NCBI RefSeq assembly: GCF_002086695.1
Contig: NZ_MVIH01000001.1
Location: forward strand, 310,001-374,000
Reading direction: 5' to 3'
DNA length: 64,000 nt
From: Mycolicibacterium rhodesiae
Lineage (GTDB): Bacteria; Actinomycetota; Actinomycetes; Mycobacteriales; Mycobacteriaceae
Of the stretch, positions 7,843-16,850 are shown one piece after another. The stretch's first letter is position 1. Each line of letters starts with the position of its first letter. The position numbers and the translations under genes are program-made. The notes beneath the pieces were generated by a model. The model did no database searches, was not told the DNA's origin, and saw only the letters and a program-made list of their open reading frames with translations.

Positions 7843-8319
7843 ATGGCTGTCAAGATCAAGCTCACCCGGCTTGGCAAGATCCGCAACCCCCAGTACCGCA
7901 TCGCTGTCGCCGACGCGCGCACCCGCCGCGACGGCCGCTCGATCGAGGTCATCGGCCGCTACCACCCCAAGGAAGAGCCGAGCCTGATCGAGATCGACTC
8001 CGAGCGCGCTCAGTACTGGCTGTCTGTTGGCGCCCAGCCCACCGAGCCGGTTCTCAACCTGCTGAAGATCACCGGTGACTGGCAGAAGTTCAAGGGCCTG
8101 CCCGGTGCCGAGGGCACGCTGAAGGTCAAGGAGCCCAAGCCCAGCAAGCTGGACCTCTTCAACGCCGCGCTGGCCGAGGCCGACGGTGCGCCGAGTGGCG
8201 AGGCCACCCAGGCCAAGAAGAAGAAAGCGCCGGCCAAGAAGGCTGACGCCGCCGAGGCCGAGCCCGCCGCCGAGACCGCCGAGCCGGCTGCCGAGTCCAC
8301 TGAGGCCGCCGCAGAATGA
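7843..8319 (+). CDS. rpsP: 30S ribosomal protein S16
   Basis: 158 residues. The N-terminal 80 residues are classic S16 ([19 protein letters not shown], then [13 protein letters not shown]), a small-subunit protein needed for 30S assembly. The remainder is an Ala/Glu/Lys-rich tail ([18 protein letters not shown]) typical of actinobacterial S16. CAGGAG precedes the ATG. It heads the rpsP-KH-rimM-trmD operon, and its stop overlaps the next start by four bases (ATGA). Confidence 0.97.
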   Translation: MAVKIKLTRLGKIRNPQYRIAVADARTRRDGRSIEVIGRYHPKEEPSLIEIDSERAQYWLSVGAQPTEPVLNLLKITGDWQKFKGLPGAEGTLKVKEPKPSKLDLFNAALAEADGAPSGEATQAKKKKAPAKKADAAEAEPAAETAEPAAESTEAAAE

Positions 8320-8558
8320 GTTCGGTCGTCGTCGACGCCGTGGAGCATCTGGTCCGCGGGATCGTCGACAATCCCGATGACGTCCGCGTCGACATGGTCA
8401 CCAACCGGCGGGGACGCACGGTTGAGGTCCACGTCCACCCCGAGGACCTCGGCAAGGTGATCGGCCGCGGCGGTCGCACCGCGACCGCGTTGCGCACCCT
8501 GGTCGCCGGTATCGGTGGCCGAGGGATCCGCGTCGACGTGGTGGACACCGACCAGTAG
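8316..8558 (+). CDS. KH-domain RNA-binding protein (KhpA family)
   Basis: An 80-residue single KH domain with the GxxG loop [14 protein letters not shown], followed by a beta strand ([11 protein letters not shown]). These proteins bind RNA and in other bacteria work with KhpB/EloR in post-transcriptional control of cell-wall growth. It is Rv2908c by position. It overlaps rpsP by four bases, and rimM begins four bases after its stop, so translation is probably coupled along the operon. Confidence 0.93.
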   Translation: MSSVVVDAVEHLVRGIVDNPDDVRVDMVTNRRGRTVEVHVHPEDLGKVIGRGGRTATALRTLVAGIGGRGIRVDVVDTDQ

Positions 8559-8562
8559 CACG

Positions 8563-9093
8563 ATGGAACTCGTCGCCGGACGGGTGGCCAAGGCTCACGG
8601 GATCACCGGGGAACTGGTGGTCGATGTCCGCACGGATGACCCCGAAGAGCGGTTCGCAGTTGGAAATCGCTTGCGGCTGCGGCCATCTCGCGGTGATGGC
8701 GGCCAAGATGTCGTCGTCGAGGCGGTCCGCCCGCACGGCGGTCGGCTGTTGGTACGGCTGCGCGGGGTGTCGGACCGCAACGCGGCCGACGCATTGCGCG
8801 GTCATTTGTTCGTCGTCGACTCCGCGGAACTGCCTCCCATCGAGGATCCCGACGAGTTCTACGACCATCAGCTCGAAGGCCTGACAGTGCGGACCGTCGA
8901 CGGCCGCGTCGTCGGCTCGGTCGCCGAAGTGCTGCACACCGCGGGCGCGGAGCTGTTGGCGGTGCGCGGACCTGACGGCACCGAAGTGTTGGTGCCCTTC
9001 GTCGGAGCGATCGTGATGTCGGTGTCGCTGGCCGACGGGATCGTCGAAATCGATCCTCCCGACGGGCTTTTGGATCTGGACGGCTTGGACTGA
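8563..9093 (+). CDS. rimM: Ribosome maturation factor RimM
   Basis: A 176-residue 16S rRNA-processing factor that binds S19 and helps mature the 30S head. The N-terminal domain starts [21 protein letters not shown], and the C-terminal PRC-barrel part has [12 protein letters not shown] and [10 protein letters not shown]. The ATG at 8563 is chosen because the family signature begins directly after it; an in-frame extension to 8515 would overlap the KH gene. It lies between the KH protein and trmD, the conserved order. Confidence 0.96.
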   Translation: MELVAGRVAKAHGITGELVVDVRTDDPEERFAVGNRLRLRPSRGDGGQDVVVEAVRPHGGRLLVRLRGVSDRNAADALRGHLFVVDSAELPPIEDPDEFYDHQLEGLTVRTVDGRVVGSVAEVLHTAGAELLAVRGPDGTEVLVPFVGAIVMSVSLADGIVEIDPPDGLLDLDGLD

Positions 9094-9104
9094 GATGCGC
9101 AGCA

Positions 9105-9794
9105 ATGAAGGTTGACGTCATCTCGATCTTCCCCGAGTATCTCGACCCGGTACGACAGTCGTTGCCCGGCAAGGCCATCGAGTCCGGCATCGTGGATTTC
9201 GCCGTACACGATCTGCGTCGCTGGACCCACGACGTGCACCACTCGGTGGATGATGCCCCCTACGGCGGCGGCCCGGGGATGGTGATGAAGGCCCCGGTCT
9301 GGGGTGAGGCCCTCGACGAGATCTGCACCGAGGACACAGTTCTCGTGATCCCGACGCCGGCGGGGCGGCTGTTCACCCAGAACGACGCCCAAGCCTGGAC
9401 GGGGGAGCGGCATCTGGTGTTCGCCTGTGGCCGTTACGAAGGCATCGACCAACGGGTCGCCGAGGACGCGCGGCGGCGGATGCGGGTCGAGGAGGTCTCG
9501 ATCGGGGACTACGTGTTGGCCGGTGGTGAGGTGGCGGCGCTGGTGATGATCGAGGCGGTGGTCCGGTTGCTACCCAACGTGATGGGCAATCCGCGCTCGC
9601 ACCAGGATGATTCGCACTCGCCGGAAAAAGACGGTCTGCTCGAAGGCCCGAGCTACACGCGTCCGCCGACCTGGCGCGAACTGCCGGTTCCGGACGTCCT
9701 GCTTTCCGGTGACCACGGCAAAGTCGCGGCCTGGCGTCGCGAGCAGGCGCTCCAGCGGACCCGGCAGCGTCGGCCGGACCTGTTGGGTGACTAA
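9105..9794 (+). CDS. trmD: tRNA (guanine37-N1)-methyltransferase TrmD
   Basis: A 229-residue SPOUT methyltransferase that makes m1G37 in tRNAs and so prevents +1 frameshifting. Typical motifs are the start [14 protein letters not shown], the knot region ([24 protein letters not shown]) and the C-terminal helical domain ([15 protein letters not shown]). It is the last gene of the rpsP operon; an MFS gene begins 53 bases downstream rather than the expected rplS region. Confidence 0.97.
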   Translation: MKVDVISIFPEYLDPVRQSLPGKAIESGIVDFAVHDLRRWTHDVHHSVDDAPYGGGPGMVMKAPVWGEALDEICTEDTVLVIPTPAGRLFTQNDAQAWTGERHLVFACGRYEGIDQRVAEDARRRMRVEEVSIGDYVLAGGEVAALVMIEAVVRLLPNVMGNPRSHQDDSHSPEKDGLLEGPSYTRPPTWRELPVPDVLLSGDHGKVAAWRREQALQRTRQRRPDLLGD

Positions 9795-9807
9795 CTGCAC
9801 GGCGCGG

Positions 9808-9822
9808 CGCGGGTTACCCGCG
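9808..9822. repeat. Palindrome CGCGGGT-T-ACCCGCG upstream of MFS gene
   Basis: Seven-base perfect arms around one base, between trmD and the MFS exporter start at 9848. It may be an operator for the exporter or a hairpin ending the trmD message. There is no T-tract. Confidence 0.4.
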
Positions 9823-9847
9823 GTCGCTGCAGGGTATTGAGGAAGGC

Positions 9848-12052
9848 GTGACTCGTCCATCCACCGGCGCTCCGCCAGCACCGGCGGCTGCGCAGGTGAC
9901 GGGCCGGCAGCGCAACTTCGTTTTCCTCGCTGTGGTGCTCGGCATGCTGTTGGCCGCCCTTGACCAGACCATCGTCGCGACCGCACTGCCCACCGTTGTC
10001 GCCGATCTCGGCGGCGCAGGCCATCAATCGTGGGTCGTCACCAGTTACCTGCTGGCGTCGACGATCGTGACCGCAGTGGTCGGCAAGCTCGGCGACACCT
10101 TCGGCCGCAAACCGGTCTTCCAGGCCGCGGTGCTGTTCTTCCTCGCCGGCTCGGTGCTGTGCGGCCTGGCCGGATCGATGTCGATGCTGGTCGCCTCTCG
10201 CGCGCTGCAGGGCATCGGCGGCGGTGCGATCACCGTCACCGCGGTCGCGGTGATCGGCGAAGTGATACCGCTGCGCGAGCGGGGCCGCTACCAGGGTGCG
10301 CTGGGCGCCGTGTTCGGCGTCACCACCGTCGTGGGTCCGCTGTTGGGCGGGCTGTTCACCGACCACCTCGGGTGGCGGTGGGCGTTCTGGGTCAACGTGC
10401 CGGTCGCGGTGGTGGTGCTCGCGGTCGCGGCGGTGGCGATTCCGGCGCTGGGCCGCACATCACGACCGGTCATCGACTATCCGGGCATCGTGTTGGTGGG
10501 TCTGGGCGCTGCCGGTCTGACCCTGGCCACCAGCTGGGGTGGCACCACCTATCCGTGGGGTTCGCCGACGATCATCGGCCTGTTCGTCGGCTCCGTGGCG
10601 ATTCTGGTGGCCTTCGTGTTCGTCGAAAAACGGGCGGCCGAACCGATTTTGCCGATCCGGCTGTTCGCCGATCCGGTGTTCACGGTGTGCTGCGTGCTGT
10701 CGTTCGTCGTCGGATTCGCGATGCTCGGGGCGCTGACGTTCCTTCCGACCTACATGCAGTTCGTCGACGGGGTGTCGGCCACCGTGTCCGGCCTACACAC
10801 CCTGCCGATGGTCGCCGGCTTGCTGGCCACCTCGCTGACCAGTGGTGTCATCGTCGGTCGCACCGGGCGTTACAAGATTTTCCCGGTCGCAGGCACCGCG
10901 ATCATGGCGGTGGGATTCATCCTGCTGTCGCTGATGGACGCGCACACCTCGACGCTCGTGCAGTCGCTGGACCTGCTGGTTCTCGGCGCCGGAATCGGGT
11001 TGAGCATGCAGGTCCTGATCCTGACCGTGCAGAACACCGTCGACTTCACCGACCTGGGGGTGGCCACCTCGGGTGTCACGTTCTTCCGCACCATCGGCAG
11101 TTCGTTCGGGGCCGCGATCTTCGGCTCGCTGTTCAGTAACTTCCTCGCCGACCGGCTGCCTGCGGCTCTCGCCGCCAGCGGTGCCTCGCCGGAGGTGGCG
11201 CAATCACCGCAGGCATTGCACAAGCTTTCGCCTGCGGCGGCCGCGCCGATCGTCGACGCCTACGCCGACTCGCTGAGCAAGGTGTTCTTGTTCGCGGCGC
11301 CGGTGGCGATAGTCGGGTTCGTGCTGGCCCTGTTCCTCAAGCAGGTGCCGCTGCGCGATGCGGCTGCCACCGGCAGCACCGACCTCGGTGAGGGCTTCGG
11401 TATGCCGACCACGGAACCGGCGGAGAAGGTGCTGGAGGTCGCCGTGAGCCGACTGCTCCGCGAAAGCCGCGGCCAGCACCTGCCCGCCCTGGCTCGAGCA
11501 GGCGGCACCCGTCTCGATGTCCCGTTGATGTGGGCCGCGTTGCGGATCTACCGGCATGCACAGGTCGCGGGCACGGCGGACCTCAGCGCAGTGGCCGCCC
11601 ATCACCGGGTGCCGGTGGAAATCCTGGAGCCGACGTTCGACCGGCTGGTGGCCAACGGCTACGCCCAGCGCAGCGGCGATCAGCTGTGGCTCACCCCGGC
11701 CGGCGCCGCGGAAGTCAACCATGCCCGCAACATGCTGGCGAGCTGGATCACCGACACTCTGACCCGGTCGCCTGCGTTCGAAGGCCGCCCGGACCGCATG
11801 CAGGTGCAGGGCGCGATCGAGCGGATCGCCCGCAGGGTGCTGGAACAGAACGATGACGAGAGCGCTCAGGCGACCCGTCCACTGGTGCTCGGTCCGCGAC
11901 GCGCCGCCAGCCCGACTGCACCGACGACGCGGCTTGTCAGTCCGATGGCGAACACGACTGCCATGGCTGCGAGCGCGGGCAACGAACCGACGCGACCGTT
12001 CCGCGCTCGGGCCGAACTCCGTCAGCCGCCGCCGGGACCGCCGCGGCGGTGA
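9848..12052 (+). CDS. MFS multidrug exporter (DHA2/EmrB-QacA type) with C-terminal cytosolic domain
   Basis: 734 residues. Residues 20-500 form a 14-helix major facilitator of the drug:H+ antiporter-2 family, with motif C-like and motif A-like sequences (LDQTIVATALPTVVADL; GKLGDTFGRKPVF). The roughly 230 residues after the last helix are cytosolic. About 540-640 looks like a winged-helix fold (ADLSAVAAHHRVPVEILEPTFDRLVANGYAQRSGDQLWLTPAG split as helix-turn-helix plus wing). The final 60 residues are Arg/Pro/Ala-rich low complexity. GTG start with GAGGAAGG upstream. In M. tuberculosis no transporter sits between trmD and lppW, so this is a lineage-specific insertion. Confidence 0.88.
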   Translation: MTRPSTGAPPAPAAAQVTGRQRNFVFLAVVLGMLLAALDQTIVATALPTVVADLGGAGHQSWVVTSYLLASTIVTAVVGKLGDTFGRKPVFQAAVLFFLAGSVLCGLAGSMSMLVASRALQGIGGGAITVTAVAVIGEVIPLRERGRYQGALGAVFGVTTVVGPLLGGLFTDHLGWRWAFWVNVPVAVVVLAVAAVAIPALGRTSRPVIDYPGIVLVGLGAAGLTLATSWGGTTYPWGSPTIIGLFVGSVAILVAFVFVEKRAAEPILPIRLFADPVFTVCCVLSFVVGFAMLGALTFLPTYMQFVDGVSATVSGLHTLPMVAGLLATSLTSGVIVGRTGRYKIFPVAGTAIMAVGFILLSLMDAHTSTLVQSLDLLVLGAGIGLSMQVLILTVQNTVDFTDLGVATSGVTFFRTIGSSFGAAIFGSLFSNFLADRLPAALAASGASPEVAQSPQALHKLSPAAAAPIVDAYADSLSKVFLFAAPVAIVGFVLALFLKQVPLRDAAATGSTDLGEGFGMPTTEPAEKVLEVAVSRLLRESRGQHLPALARAGGTRLDVPLMWAALRIYRHAQVAGTADLSAVAAHHRVPVEILEPTFDRLVANGYAQRSGDQLWLTPAGAAEVNHARNMLASWITDTLTRSPAFEGRPDRMQVQGAIERIARRVLEQNDDESAQATRPLVLGPRRAASPTAPTTRLVSPMANTTAMAASAGNEPTRPFRARAELRQPPPGPPRR

Positions 12053-12065
12053 CAGCGGTGCGGGA

Positions 12066-12998
12066 TCAGATCCGCCCGTCGGGGAACATCGTCTTGACGG
12101 CTTGGGTCATCGTGTTGCGCGCGGTCGCGTCGTCGACCGGCTGCAGTGAGGCCATGGCCAGCACGAAACGCCGGTCCGGTCCGATCACCCCGGTGGACAT
12201 GTGCAGCCAGTTGCCGCCGTTCCAGCAGCACATCCACCCTTGTTTGACCGCAACGGGTTCGGCGAACAGCCCGTCGGGGATACCGAACCGCTGCGGGTAG
12301 CCGTCGGCGCCGGTGGGGGTCGACGCCGAAAGGTCGCCGAGGATGACCGAGGCCTGCGAGGCAGGCAGTCCGCCCGCACCGTCGAGCAGCATGTCGTAGT
12401 ACCGCACCAGGTCGGCGGTGGTGCTCATGGTGTTCCACCAGTTGCCGTCGTACGGCGCGCTGGTCGAGGTGAGTCCGTATCGCGCGGTGACCCTGCTGAT
12501 GATCGCGCTGCCGCCGCCCTCGCCCCAGAACACTTCGGCGGCGCTGTCGTCGGACGACCGCAGCATGACGTCGAAGGACTGCTGCTCTGCCGGGGTGAGT
12601 TGGCGCTGGCCCTTGGCCACCTGCAGTAGCAGGTCGTCGGCGATGAACAGTTTGCTCACCGATGCGACCGGGAACGGAGCGTCGTCACCGCCCTTGAGGA
12701 TCCGTCCCGTGCTGCGGTCGAGCAGGGTGAAGCTGATGTCGGCGCCGTCCTGGGCGGCCTCGGACGCCGCCTCTTTCGCGCGCAGGTCCAGGTTGGTCGA
12801 GACATCCGGCGGGGCGTCGGGCAGCGGGCCGAGGGCAGGGGCTTGCGCGACGGCGTTCGGGTCGATGGACAGCAGATTCACCGGACGGGCCGCCGCGTCG
12901 CTGGGGCCGGCGTTCACCTGAGCGGACGAGGCGGCAACCAAGACGCCGATCACTGCCGCCGCGGTGCCGGTGACCAGCATCGACAGATGCCGTCGCAT
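12066..12998 (-). CDS. Secreted beta-lactamase-fold serine hydrolase (LppW-like)
   Basis: 310 residues with an N-terminal signal segment (LVTGTAAAVIGVLVAASSAQVNA) but no lipobox cysteine, unlike LppW. The class A beta-lactamase/PBP-like fold shows an S113-V-S-K116 motif (PVASVSKLFIADD), an SSDDSAAE segment where SDN is expected, and KQGW in place of KTG. The altered second and third motifs make ordinary beta-lactamase activity uncertain. By position it corresponds to Rv2905 (lppW). Its promoter region is shared with the divergent rplS. Confidence 0.75.
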   Translation of the reverse strand: MRRHLSMLVTGTAAAVIGVLVAASSAQVNAGPSDAAARPVNLLSIDPNAVAQAPALGPLPDAPPDVSTNLDLRAKEAASEAAQDGADISFTLLDRSTGRILKGGDDAPFPVASVSKLFIADDLLLQVAKGQRQLTPAEQQSFDVMLRSSDDSAAEVFWGEGGGSAIISRVTARYGLTSTSAPYDGNWWNTMSTTADLVRYYDMLLDGAGGLPASQASVILGDLSASTPTGADGYPQRFGIPDGLFAEPVAVKQGWMCCWNGGNWLHMSTGVIGPDRRFVLAMASLQPVDDATARNTMTQAVKTMFPDGRI

Positions 12999-13158
12999 GT
13001 CAATCTCCTCGGGACCGGTGGAAGGCTGAGACCCGGGGTGCCGCGTTGCCGCCCGGCCTTAGTCCAGGTTAACGGTACCTTTTCTACACCGCGCGTTCAG
13101 TTCGCTGACAGATCAGCGGCGCTTCGGCGGGTCGCGCGATTTCATTGCTCGCGGTGCA

Positions 13159-13169
13159 TCTGGCACAAT
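13159..13169 (+). promoter_or_regulatory. Promoter-like element TCTGGCACAAT upstream of rplS
   Basis: Identical to the 11-mer upstream of rpsP and about 140 bases before the rplS start. The 309-base stretch from 12999 to 13307 holds no gene; it contains the divergent promoters and a probable rplS leader. Confidence 0.45.
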
Positions 13170-13307
13170 TGAGCAGTTGCCGCGCGGGCTGGGACTTTTC
13201 CGCCTGCTGCGCCAAACATCACGTGCCCGAATCCATCGGCCCGGCGATCGCCAGCGCTTTCCGCGCAGGCAGGTGGCTGCGCCGCGAACCGCAAGGAAGT
13301 GTCACCG

Positions 13308-13649
13308 ATGAACACGCTGGACTTCGTCGACCAGGCGTCGCTGCGCGACGACATCCCGACCTTCAGCCCCGGGGACACCATCAATGTCCACGTGAAGGTC
13401 ATCGAGGGCAACAAGCAGCGCGTTCAGGTCTTCAAGGGCGTCGTGCTGCGCCGCTCGGGCGGTGGCATCCGCGAGACCTTCACCGTGCGCAAGGAAAGCT
13501 ATGGCGTCGGTGTGGAGCGCACCTTCCCGGTGCATTCGCCCAATATCGACCACATCGAGGTGCTGACCCGCGGTGACGTGCGGCGCGCCAAGCTGTACTA
13601 CCTGCGCGAGCTGCGGGGCAAGAAGGCCAAGATCAAGGAAAAGCGCTGA
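13308..13649 (+). CDS. rplS: 50S ribosomal protein L19
   Basis: 113 residues, the usual length. The sequence is typical of L19: [19 protein letters not shown], then [20 protein letters not shown] and the Lys-rich end [10 protein letters not shown]19 sits at the 30S-50S interface. The ATG at 13308 is chosen because AAGGAAG lies eight bases upstream; a GTG at 13299 would overlap that site. Confidence 0.97.
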   Translation: MNTLDFVDQASLRDDIPTFSPGDTINVHVKVIEGNKQRVQVFKGVVLRRSGGGIRETFTVRKESYGVGVERTFPVHSPNIDHIEVLTRGDVRRAKLYYLRELRGKKAKIKEKR

Positions 13650-13668
13650 GCTTCGACGTGCTCGAGTC

Positions 13669-13682
13669 GCTGACCGGTCAGC
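13669..13682. repeat. Palindrome GCTGACCGGTCAGC between rplS and lepB
   Basis: A perfect 14-base palindrome 21 bases upstream of the lepB start. It may be an operator or a weak hairpin; only the symmetry supports it. Confidence 0.35.
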
Positions 13683-13703
13683 CGGTCTGACTACGCTGAC
13701 GAC

Positions 13704-14537
13704 GTGACCGACAACACGGGCTCGAACGACTCCACGCCGGACAACCTCACCGCGACGGACGGGGCGGACGACACTCCCGCCGACGCGGCCCCGGAGACCG
13801 GGGAAAAGAAAAAGTCGGCGCTGCGCGAAGGCGCGATCCTCGTTGCCATCGCCATAGTCCTGTACTACGTGATGCTCACGTTCATCGCGCGTCCGTACCT
13901 GATTCCGTCGGAATCGATGGAGCCCACGCTGCACGGCTGCGCGGGTTGCGTCGGCGACCGGATCATGGTCGACAAGGTCACCTATCGGTTCGCCGACCCG
14001 CGACCCGGTGACGTCATCGTCTTCAAGGGCCCGCCCAACTGGAACGTCGGGTACAAGTCGATCCGGTCCACCAACACCGCGGTCCGCTACATCGAGAACG
14101 CCTTGTCGGTGGTCGGTTTCGTGCCGCCAGACGAGAACGACTTGGTCAAGCGTGTGATCGCCACCGGCGGCCAGACGGTGCAATGCCGTGCGGACACCGG
14201 ACTGACCGTCGACGGCAAGCCACTCACCGAGCCGTATCTCAACGCCCAGACCATGATGGCCGACCCTGCAGTCTACCCGTGCCTGGGCAACGAGTTCGGC
14301 CCGGTCAAGGTGCCCGAGGGCCGGTTGTGGGTGATGGGCGACAACCGCACGCATTCGGCGGATTCGCGCGCCCACTGCACCAGCACACCTGCCGACGCCC
14401 AGAAGGGCATTCTGTGCACCGGTGATCCGATGGCCGGAACCGTTCCGGTGAGCAATGTCATCGGTAAGGCGCGGTTCATCGCGTGGCCGCCGTCGCGCTG
14501 GGGTGGTGTGTCCTCGTTCGACCCGCAGCAGGGCTGA
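13704..14537 (+). CDS. lepB: Signal peptidase I
   Basis: A 277-residue membrane-bound type I signal peptidase that cleaves Sec and Tat signal peptides. A disordered acidic N-terminus (1-35) is followed by one transmembrane helix (about 43-61). The catalytic dyad is S71 (IPSESMEPTL) and K149 (LVKRVIATGG), with box E at GDNRTHSADSR. A Cys pair (HGCAGC) lies just after the serine. GTG start. rnhB follows after three bases, as in Rv2903c-Rv2902c. Confidence 0.96.
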   Translation: MTDNTGSNDSTPDNLTATDGADDTPADAAPETGEKKKSALREGAILVAIAIVLYYVMLTFIARPYLIPSESMEPTLHGCAGCVGDRIMVDKVTYRFADPRPGDVIVFKGPPNWNVGYKSIRSTNTAVRYIENALSVVGFVPPDENDLVKRVIATGGQTVQCRADTGLTVDGKPLTEPYLNAQTMMADPAVYPCLGNEFGPVKVPEGRLWVMGDNRTHSADSRAHCTSTPADAQKGILCTGDPMAGTVPVSNVIGKARFIAWPPSRWGGVSSFDPQQG

Positions 14538-14540
14538 ACC

Positions 14541-15254
14541 GTGCCGGCGATGACGTGGCCGCCGAGGACGGTGATCCGCAAATCGTCAGGACTGCGGACC
14601 CTCGAATCCGCTTTGTATAGAAGCGGTTTGGGCCCGGTGGCGGGAGTGGACGAAGTCGGCCGTGGCGCGTGTGCGGGTCCGCTCGTGGTGGCGGCGTGTG
14701 TGCTGGGGCCCAACCGGATGGAGAGCCTGTCGGCGCTCGACGACTCCAAGAAGCTGACCGAGAAGGCGCGCGAAGAACTGTTCCCGTTGATCCGCCGGTA
14801 CGCGCTGGCCTATCACGTGGTTTTCATCCCGGCTCCCGAAGTCGACCGGCGCGGTGTGCACGTGGCCAACATCGAGGGGATGCGGCGCGCGGTGGCGGGG
14901 TTGTCGGTGCGGCCGGGATACGTGCTGTCCGACGGATTCCGCGTTCCGGGACTGCCGATGCCGTCGTTGCCGGTGATCGGCGGGGACGCCGCGGCGGCCT
15001 GTATCGCCGCGGCCAGCGTGCTGGCCAAGGTCAGCCGCGATCGGCTGATGGTGGCGATGGACGACGAACACCCGGGCTACGGTTTCGCCGACCACAAGGG
15101 GTACAGCACCCCGGCGCACAGTGCGGCGCTGACCGACCTCGGCCCCTGCCGTCAGCACCGGTTTTCCTACATCAATGTCCGGCGGGTGGCACGCGCCGGT
15201 GGTACCGAGATGGTGATGGAGTGCCCACCCCCGCAGCGGGACGATCAGGTGTGA
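14541..15254 (+). CDS. rnhB: Ribonuclease HII
   Basis: 237 residues. RNase HII cuts RNA in RNA-DNA hybrids and removes misincorporated ribonucleotides. The family signature [15 protein letters not shown] carries acidic catalytic residues D37 and E38; further hallmarks are [15 protein letters not shown] and [15 protein letters not shown]. The GTG at 14541 gives a 30-residue lead before the core; an ATG three codons later is an alternative. Confidence 0.95.
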   Translation: MPAMTWPPRTVIRKSSGLRTLESALYRSGLGPVAGVDEVGRGACAGPLVVAACVLGPNRMESLSALDDSKKLTEKAREELFPLIRRYALAYHVVFIPAPEVDRRGVHVANIEGMRRAVAGLSVRPGYVLSDGFRVPGLPMPSLPVIGGDAAAACIAAASVLAKVSRDRLMVAMDDEHPGYGFADHKGYSTPAHSAALTDLGPCRQHRFSYINVRRVARAGGTEMVMECPPPQRDDQV

Positions 15255-15301
15255 GTCAAGATGGATAGCACCACGACAAGACAAAGAGGACAGCTGAACC
15301 G

Positions 15302-15607
15302 ATGAGTGCCGAAGATCTCGAAAAATACGAGACCGAGATGGAGCTCTCGCTGTACCGCGAATACAAGGACATCGTGGGGCAGTTCAGCTACGTCGTGGAG
15401 ACCGAGCGCCGCTTCTACCTGGCCAACAGCGTCGAGTTGGTGCCGCGCAACACCGATGGTGAGGTCTACTTCGAGCTGCGGCTCTCCGATGCGTGGGTGT
15501 GGGACATGTACCGCCCGGCACGGTTCGTCAAGCAGGTTCGGGTGATCACGTTCAAGGACGTCAACATCGAAGAGGTCGAGAAGCCCGAGTTGCGGCTGCC
15601 CGAGTAG
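15302..15607 (+). CDS. DUF2469 family protein (Rv2901c-like)
   Basis: A 101-residue acidic, highly conserved actinobacterial protein beginning MSAEDLEKYETEMELSLYREYKD. The molecular function is not established. AAAGAGGA precedes the ATG. Its place directly after rnhB is the conserved mycobacterial order. The 247 bases that follow hold no supported gene and are AT-richer than their surroundings. Confidence 0.9.
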   Translation: MSAEDLEKYETEMELSLYREYKDIVGQFSYVVETERRFYLANSVELVPRNTDGEVYFELRLSDAWVWDMYRPARFVKQVRVITFKDVNIEEVEKPELRLPE

Positions 15608-15854
15608 GTCAGGGTCGGCGGGCCGCCATGTTTGCGCACCCCTTTCCTGTCTCCTTCGCCGGCGTGAGGTAATTGGCGCGGGCCATCACGATATCCGCTA
15701 CAGCGCAACGTGTTTGCTTGTGCGTCGGCCTTACTGGCGCGTGTGTTATCAGTGAATCGCCTTCTGAGTCCGAATTGCTGACGTACGCTTTTCGGTATTT
15801 CGCAGCTTGCGGTGACGCCGCGGTGGTGCGACTCATCGACGAGGCCGGAGGAAC

Positions 15855-16844
15855 ATGGCTGCTGCCAAGGCTTGGTTGCGGGTAGGGGCGGCAGGTGCGG
15901 CCATCGGTGTTGTCATGTCGGGATGTTCGTCGAATCAGCCCCAGGCGGAGCCGACGACGGCCGGGAGTTCGGTGGCCTCGAGTGTCGTGGCGGCAGGCCC
16001 GGACGAGGCCGCCCACCTCAAGGAGGGGGACGGCAGCGGCAACGCGATCGCCTTCGACTTCATCTATCCCGACGGGGATCAACACTGGACCGACGACGCC
16101 AAAGCGTCGCTGAACGATGCCGCCAACGCCATCGCCGCATACATCGTGGCGCCCAAGCCGGTCACCCTCACCTACAAGATTGCGGACGACAACGAGCCCA
16201 ACCACCTCGCGCAGGCGAGCAGCGATCGGGTCGACGACGAGTCGGCCGGCTATTTCCGCACGGTGGTGCAGCAGAAGCTGATCACCGGGGAGGACGCGAA
16301 CGGCGACAAACCCGACGGTGATATCGACGTGAACTGGAACGCCAACTGGGCGTTGGGTGATGACATCGCCAAGGGTGACGACGACGCAGGCACCCAGAGC
16401 CAGGACGACTTCAAGGCGACGATCATGCACGAGTTGGTGCACACGCTGGGCTTCGATACCGGTATCCCGGGCCCGGGTTCACCGCCGATGAAGAACCATC
16501 CGATCTTCGACAGCTTCGTCGTCAACGCCGACGGGACGAAGGTGATCAACGACGACTACACGTTCAACACCGCGTTCGAGCCCAACCTCACCGGCGGTGA
16601 CGGCGGTCTGTTTTTCGGCGGGCCGCACGCGATGGCGGCCTACGACGGTAAGCCGGTACCTCTGCTGACCGATCCCACGTGGAACGTCAGCAACATCGCG
16701 CACCTGAACGGCCATGTCTTCACCGGTGAGAACAAGAAGATGATGAACCCCGGTGACGACGGCGACGGCGCGGAAGTGCGGACCCTGAGCCCGGTCGAAC
16801 TCGGCATCCTCGAAGATCTGGGCTACACGGTGGTGCAGCGGTAG
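15855..16844 (+). CDS. Lipoprotein zinc metalloprotease (HExxH)
   Basis: A 329-residue exported lipoprotein. The signal peptide ends in the lipobox VMSGC with C24 as the lipidation site. The core has the zincin motif H192-E-L-V-H196 followed by TLGFD, with an Asp-rich calcium-like linker before it. The motif gives a metal-dependent peptidase of the astacin/leishmanolysin-like fold, with substrate unknown. GGAGGAAC precedes the ATG. I do not recognise a named mycobacterial counterpart; there is no neighbour of related function. Confidence 0.75.
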   Translation: MAAAKAWLRVGAAGAAIGVVMSGCSSNQPQAEPTTAGSSVASSVVAAGPDEAAHLKEGDGSGNAIAFDFIYPDGDQHWTDDAKASLNDAANAIAAYIVAPKPVTLTYKIADDNEPNHLAQASSDRVDDESAGYFRTVVQQKLITGEDANGDKPDGDIDVNWNANWALGDDIAKGDDDAGTQSQDDFKATIMHELVHTLGFDTGIPGPGSPPMKNHPIFDSFVVNADGTKVINDDYTFNTAFEPNLTGGDGGLFFGGPHAMAAYDGKPVPLLTDPTWNVSNIAHLNGHVFTGENKKMMNPGDDGDGAEVRTLSPVELGILEDLGYTVVQR

Positions 16845-16850
16845 CTCTCG

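Noticed and set aside
11881..12052. Hydrophobic reading on the minus strand opposite the MFS tail
   Set aside because: A membrane-like stretch can be read, but a stop lies upstream and no start codon or partner sequence exists.
15673..15885. 70-residue plus-strand frame after DUF2469
   Set aside because: No ribosome-binding site, overlaps the lipoprotein start, and no similarity recognised.
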